Below, piece after piece: positions 60,501 to 64,000 of a stretch of DNA of 64,000 nt. The position numbers and the translations under genes were made by a program. The notes beneath the pieces were generated by a model that saw nothing but the letters and a program-made list of their open reading frames with translations, ran no database searches and was not told the origin of the DNA. How positions within the stretch are numbered: the stretch's first letter is position 1; every line of letters starts with the position of its first letter. The stretch lies in contig NC_052622.1 in assembly GCF_016545825.1 (NCBI RefSeq), positions 2,051,001 to 2,115,000 on the forward strand, written 5' to 3'. Source of the stretch: Eucalyptus grandis. Lineage: Eukaryota > Streptophyta > Magnoliopsida > Myrtales > Myrtaceae.

Positions 60501-61746
60501 ACTAGGCACTTCAACAATCGTCTTTGATGGATTTTAGACAACGATAATCAAAGTAAGACCGAGAGAAGAGAAAATTGCTTTTTCATGCCCATTAGTTCTA
60601 TTTTGATTTCAGTTCTTGCGCATGAATGCGTGTGTCAAGTATACTTTAAATGACACTCGAACCTTCAAGGGTCTTCATCTATCTCTTGCCTTGCCCCGGC
60701 GTGGGGATGATCACCAAGCTTCATCTATCTCTTGGGTTTAAAGAAATGAAATTGCAGGCTCAAGTGGGCTATGCAAATGGTATAAGTGTGTAGGATAGTG
60801 AAAGAAATGCTCTTTGTCATCCTAAGGCACTTAAATTACCACATGAATTCAATGTAATAGCCTAACTTGAAGATTGATGCAAGTGAGAGCAAGAAAATTT
60901 CTATCCATTTCACTCTCTTTTAATGTCAACTTACCTCCATTTGCCCCGAAGTGGGGTGGTCCTTGATAGGGGTAGTATGAATGAAGTTCTTCAAGTGTTT
61001 AGGCTCAAAGAAGGATTAAACAAGGGTTCATTGTAGAGAAATGAACTGCCCCTCATCATTTTAGTTGTCGTACTTCATGCAAGAAAACTCTTCATCTTGA
61101 AACACAAAATGTTTCCATACTCACCTCACAATGTATAGATAGGGGACTGTGTATGGGATTAAGCTTGCCTTTCACACCTCATTTAGCATGTTCAAGTAAC
61201 TCGACATGTTTCACTGAATTATCCATTTTGATAAATTTCAAGTAGAACCGACGAATTGCATATCATGTGAAAACATTCTGAAATGATAAAAATACCATGC
61301 TCTATTCTTGCACATCAAAAGATAAAGTCAAAGATGTTAAGTGTCTATGTCTTGCCCCTCTTTGCAAGGGAGCTCATAGAGATTCCTTAAATGTGCACAG
61401 AGTTGCACTTGAAACATAAAGCAAATAATTAAAAGAAACAAACAAGGTAAATTAGATGCATGCTGGAAAATTATTTTATTTTGAAATTTTTTTCAAGGGA
61501 ACATGAAGAAGCCCAGCCTTCAGAATTAGTTCCTTGCCATTTTCTTTTTGGTAGGATTTCATCACAGGGCTAGTTTGTTGTACTTCAACATGCCCTTAAA
61601 ACACGAAAATCTCTATGTATTTTATTAGATGAAAAGCAAATTACATTATTGAAATAAGGGAAATCCTAGAATTGAAAATGCAAATATGCAAATATGGAAA
61701 GCAATAAAGACTCTGCCAGAGGAGTGTGCAAATAATTAAAATTTTC
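57529..61746 (-). mobile_element. Non-coding interior of the gag-only element
   Basis: About 4.2 kb between the PPT and the end of gag. No reverse transcriptase, RNase H, integrase or protease motif was seen on the minus strand. It contains ATGCAAATGC-type repeats (57590-57960), the 114 bp repeat array (58025-58590), a minus-strand frame with a charged stretch LVEDEDDEED and an Arg-rich tail at 59861-60115, and two 'ttgccccg..gtggggatgatc'-type units (about 60690 and 60940). The charged frame overlaps frames in the opposite sense and is not called as a gene. Confidence 0.7.
58025..58590. repeat. 114 bp tandem array with three 38 bp sub-units
   Basis: AAACATCTGGAA recurs at 58223, 58337 and 58451, exactly 114 bp apart. 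Each 114 bp unit divides into three related sub-units: 'atctggaa.tcacatcagacgtttg', 'acttggaagtcacatcaagcattt' and 'atctgg.gttcacactagacattt'. The array decays at both edges. Because 114 is a multiple of three, all frames repeat in register, but stops occur in each. Confidence 0.9.
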
Positions 61747-63451
61747 CTACTCTCGAGCTTTGTCAATGGCAAACACTAAATTCTCTTCGAATAATTCAGT
61801 CATTCCTTTGAGTGCGTCATCAGAGCTCTTAATCTTTGGAGGTGCGGGATCATCTATGCCACCCTATCCATCTGGGATGATATCTCGTGAGTCGAAATAG
61901 GAGCTGAGAGGAGCCGAATACTTTACATAGTAATCGAATTTGCCACTTGGTTGCCCCAGGGTATCCATCACTTCTGCTTCCTCATGCATCATCTGAAACA
62001 TGGTGGGCTCAGCATCAAAACTGAAAATGGTATTCACAGCTTCTGGGTGGTCAGGGAGTGGGTTATTCTGGATGTTCGGTTGTGCATCGCGGAATGAGAT
62101 CACCTTGGCATCCAAAAGATTTTGGATTTTATGTTGCAGCGTATAGCAATCGTCAACAGAATGCCTTACCTCCCCCATATGATAAGCACATGTCTTGGAC
62201 GGATCATAGTTGGGGAATCGCTCGGGATTAGGTCGCTTAGGTTTTTTAGCGAGTAATCCTTTCTTCTGAAGGGCTGGCAAGATCTTGGACAATGGCTTAG
62301 GAAGAGGCATAAATTGACGCCTGGAAGAGTTCTTCTGCTGGCCAAAGAATGGTGTGCTCCTCCCTGATGGGTGTTCGGGGTAGGGCGAGGTGATTGCACA
62401 TAAGCTGCATTAACCTCCGCTACAAGTTCCTTATCCTTCTTGGTTGAGACTCTTCCATATGAACTGGTTTGATCAGACGCCCATTTATCACGCAATGCTA
62501 CTTCAATTCGCTCACCAACAGGGATTAACTGATTGAACGACTCAGCAGTCGATCCTAACATCCGATTTCAATATTTAGGCGGGAGAGTCTTCATGAACAA
62601 ATCCATCAACTCCTTTTCTATCGACTCCGGAGTAATTTGAGTAGCTACAGTCCTCCATCTCGTGACATATGCCTTGAAAGATTCCGTCCTCTTCTTCTCA
62701 GTGTGAAGTAAGTCTTCTCGAGATGGAGTGACATCAATATTATACTTATATTGCTTGAAGAAGGCATCCAAATCCTCCCAAGTCTCCAAAGATTAATCTT
62801 CTTCATGATATACCATTGCAACGCCGGTCCTGTCAGGCTTGCTTGAAATTGTTGAATCATCAAGGGGATGTTATCAACATATTGGGTCATCCTGACCACA
62901 TAAGTTTGCAGATGGATCTTTGGGCAAGAGGTGCCATCATACTTTTCAAAATCTGGCATTTTAAACTTCTTTGGCATCTTGATTTTTGCATAATGGGATA
63001 GATCAGTTGGGTCTTGGCTAAATGAACCCTGCAGCTGCGTAAGTTTCTCCTCGATTTTCGCTAAGCGTTTTTCTTGCTCAATCTTTGGTACAGCCGGTTG
63101 TATCACTTGTATCTCCTCATCAACAATAATTTGAGGTGCGTCAGTAATTTTAACCTTGGATGCATCATGAGAGGATGATGGGCCACTTGTGGATGTATTC
63201 TTGCATTTATCTCTCGGATCAACCATGGGAGCATGTTGTGGTAACACTACTTCAACTTGCGGAGCTGGTGGAGCAGTGTTTGTCTGGAGAGAATCAATTT
63301 GCTTATAGAGCTGCTCAAGAACATTCAGAACTTGCTTCATCTCCGATTCGAGGGCAGCGATGCGAGCTTGTTCAGCAACATGCGTTTGTTCAGTGTTATC
63401 AGCCATTGTTGCTCTAGAACGGGTACGGATTTGCGATCTTGGGTGAGCCAT
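61747..63451 (-). pseudogene. gag: Ty3/gypsy-type gag pseudogene (Tat/Ogre-like)
   Basis: Minus strand from ATG at 63451 (MAHPRSQIRTRSRA). A coiled-coil-like N-terminus (about residues 22-55) is followed by the retrotransposon gag domain: KFKMPDFEKYDGTSCPKIHL, QFQASLTGPALQWY, then after a frameshift near 62800 TWEDLDAFFKQYKYNID, FKAYVTRWRTVA and LMDLFMKTLPPKY. A TGA at about 62570 interrupts before NRMLGSTAESFNQL. A second shift near 62350 leads to PLPKPLSKILPAL and a knuckle-like CAYHMGEVRHSVDDC. After a TAG at 61864 the frame stays open 38 more codons to 61747. It would form the capsid if intact; at least two stops and two shifts prevent that. Confidence 0.88.
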
Positions 63452-63689
63452 GTTGTCACCTATCAATGTAAAATAATGCAGTAAGTATCATAACAAATGA
63501 GATTGGTCCATGACAACGGTCAATCGCTTATTTTATTAAGTGAAATCAAATTCTAAAGACATTAACTTAAAATGTTAAAATAACTCCCTAGGAAATTAAA
63601 TTCCTAAAACATTAAGAAATTGAAATAACATCATAAAGCCAAATTAAACTCCTAAATCTAGTGACTCTTTTCTATATACAATTGAGAGA
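63452..63689 (-). other. Spacer between gag and the upstream coding fragment
   Basis: AT-rich and non-coding in all frames; probably a leader or intron-like segment of the element. Confidence 0.4.
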
Positions 63690-64000
63690 TCACAGTCTTT
63701 CGAAGCTTCTTGTTCTATCGAACCAACTCAGAAATACGAGCTTATTTCTTTCCACCGTTACTTCAAGATTTTCAATTTGTGCTTTACGAGTGGGCTTCAT
63801 GGTCACTTCAGGTATCACGGGAAGTAGAGCTTGAGGGATCTTGTGATAGTGGATATAATAATCTGAGGCATGAAAAATCCTCTCATTTCCTTTCAATCTT
63901 CTAGGCACCACAATCTTTTCCGGATGGCATTCCTTCCATGCATTTTCAAGACGCTCGATCTCATCGAGGTATTTGTGATCCTTGCGCACGAAGCGGGCTT
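63690..64000 (-). pseudogene. Upstream coding fragment of the gag element, truncated by the window edge
   Basis: A minus-strand frame open from the window edge (ARFVRKDHKYLDEIERL) to a stop at 63690, about 103 codons. It contains LENAWKECHPEKIVVPRR, SDYYIHYHKIPQALLP and KAQIENLEVTVERN, the last with coiled-coil heptads. It lies 240 bp upstream of gag on the same strand. I do not recognise the family with certainty. An extra ORF upstream of gag is known from some Tat/Ogre-type elements, which is the best guess. Status as intact or broken is unknown because the 5' part is outside. Confidence 0.5.

Overview
This is a 64 kb piece of plant nuclear DNA, AT-rich and dominated by repeats. A plant origin is shown by relics of plant-type Ty1/copia, Ty3/gypsy and LINE elements, tRNA-derived SINEs, hAT and other terminal-inverted-repeat (TIR) elements, and a cytokinin oxidase/dehydrogenase (CKX) gene body with plant-style introns. 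It looks like a eudicot, but nothing seen fixes the species. I found no intact protein-coding gene. The two host gene families recognised, CKX and a RING-H2 E3 ligase, are both broken.

Layout: 1-5.0 kb holds unidentified sequence plus a hAT-like element (1103-2584) containing a SINE, and a second SINE (2843-3034). 5.0-22.4 kb is a local segmental duplication: unit A about 6.25-9.43 kb, unit B 11.33-15.57 kb, unit C 18.60-22.35 kb, with a scrambled, partly inverted extra copy at 5.0-5.8 kb. Units B and C carry the same RING-H2 pseudogene on the minus strand. Because the units are paralogous, each serves as an empty site for insertions in the others: a 450 bp repeat in A, a 1.9 kb TIR element (itself hit by a LINE and a hAT element) in front of B, a 0.76 kb relative of that TIR element in C, and a 3.0 kb solo LTR between B and C.

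22.35-24.8 kb matches the two flanks of the CKX locus (35.85-36.96 kb and 43.15-43.56 kb) but lacks the gene. It looks like a CKX-less sister copy, further interrupted by a hAT element with a perfect 8 bp target duplication. 27.15-31.41 kb is a minus-strand 3 kb LTR split by another hAT element, abutting a decayed plus-strand gypsy integrase (31.41-32.56 kb). 34.37-35.5 kb is the 5' part of a LINE (DUF4283/CCHC ORF1). 37.8-42.95 kb is the CKX pseudogene: five exons with good splice sites, but two single-step frameshifts in C runs and internal deletions. 43.84-46.92 kb is another full-length solo LTR, 46.93-48.25 kb a copia pol relic, 49.67-50.43 kb a long-TIR element, and 50.83-52.55 kb an LTR fragment containing a fold-back of two inverted LTR ends.

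54.9-64 kb is the 3' portion of a minus-strand LTR element: a 2.6 kb 3' LTR, a clear polypurine tract, 4.2 kb of non-coding interior with a 114 bp (3 x 38) repeat array, then a broken gag and a second upstream coding fragment at the window edge. No protease, reverse transcriptase or integrase lies between gag and the 3' LTR, so it resembles a non-autonomous gag-only retrotransposon.

The most informative aspects are the CKX pseudogene with its gene-less paralog, the RING-H2 relics that share a frameshift, the insertion history readable from paralogous empty sites, the LTR-derived fold-back and the gag-only element. All family names come from reading motifs by eye. No database search was possible.
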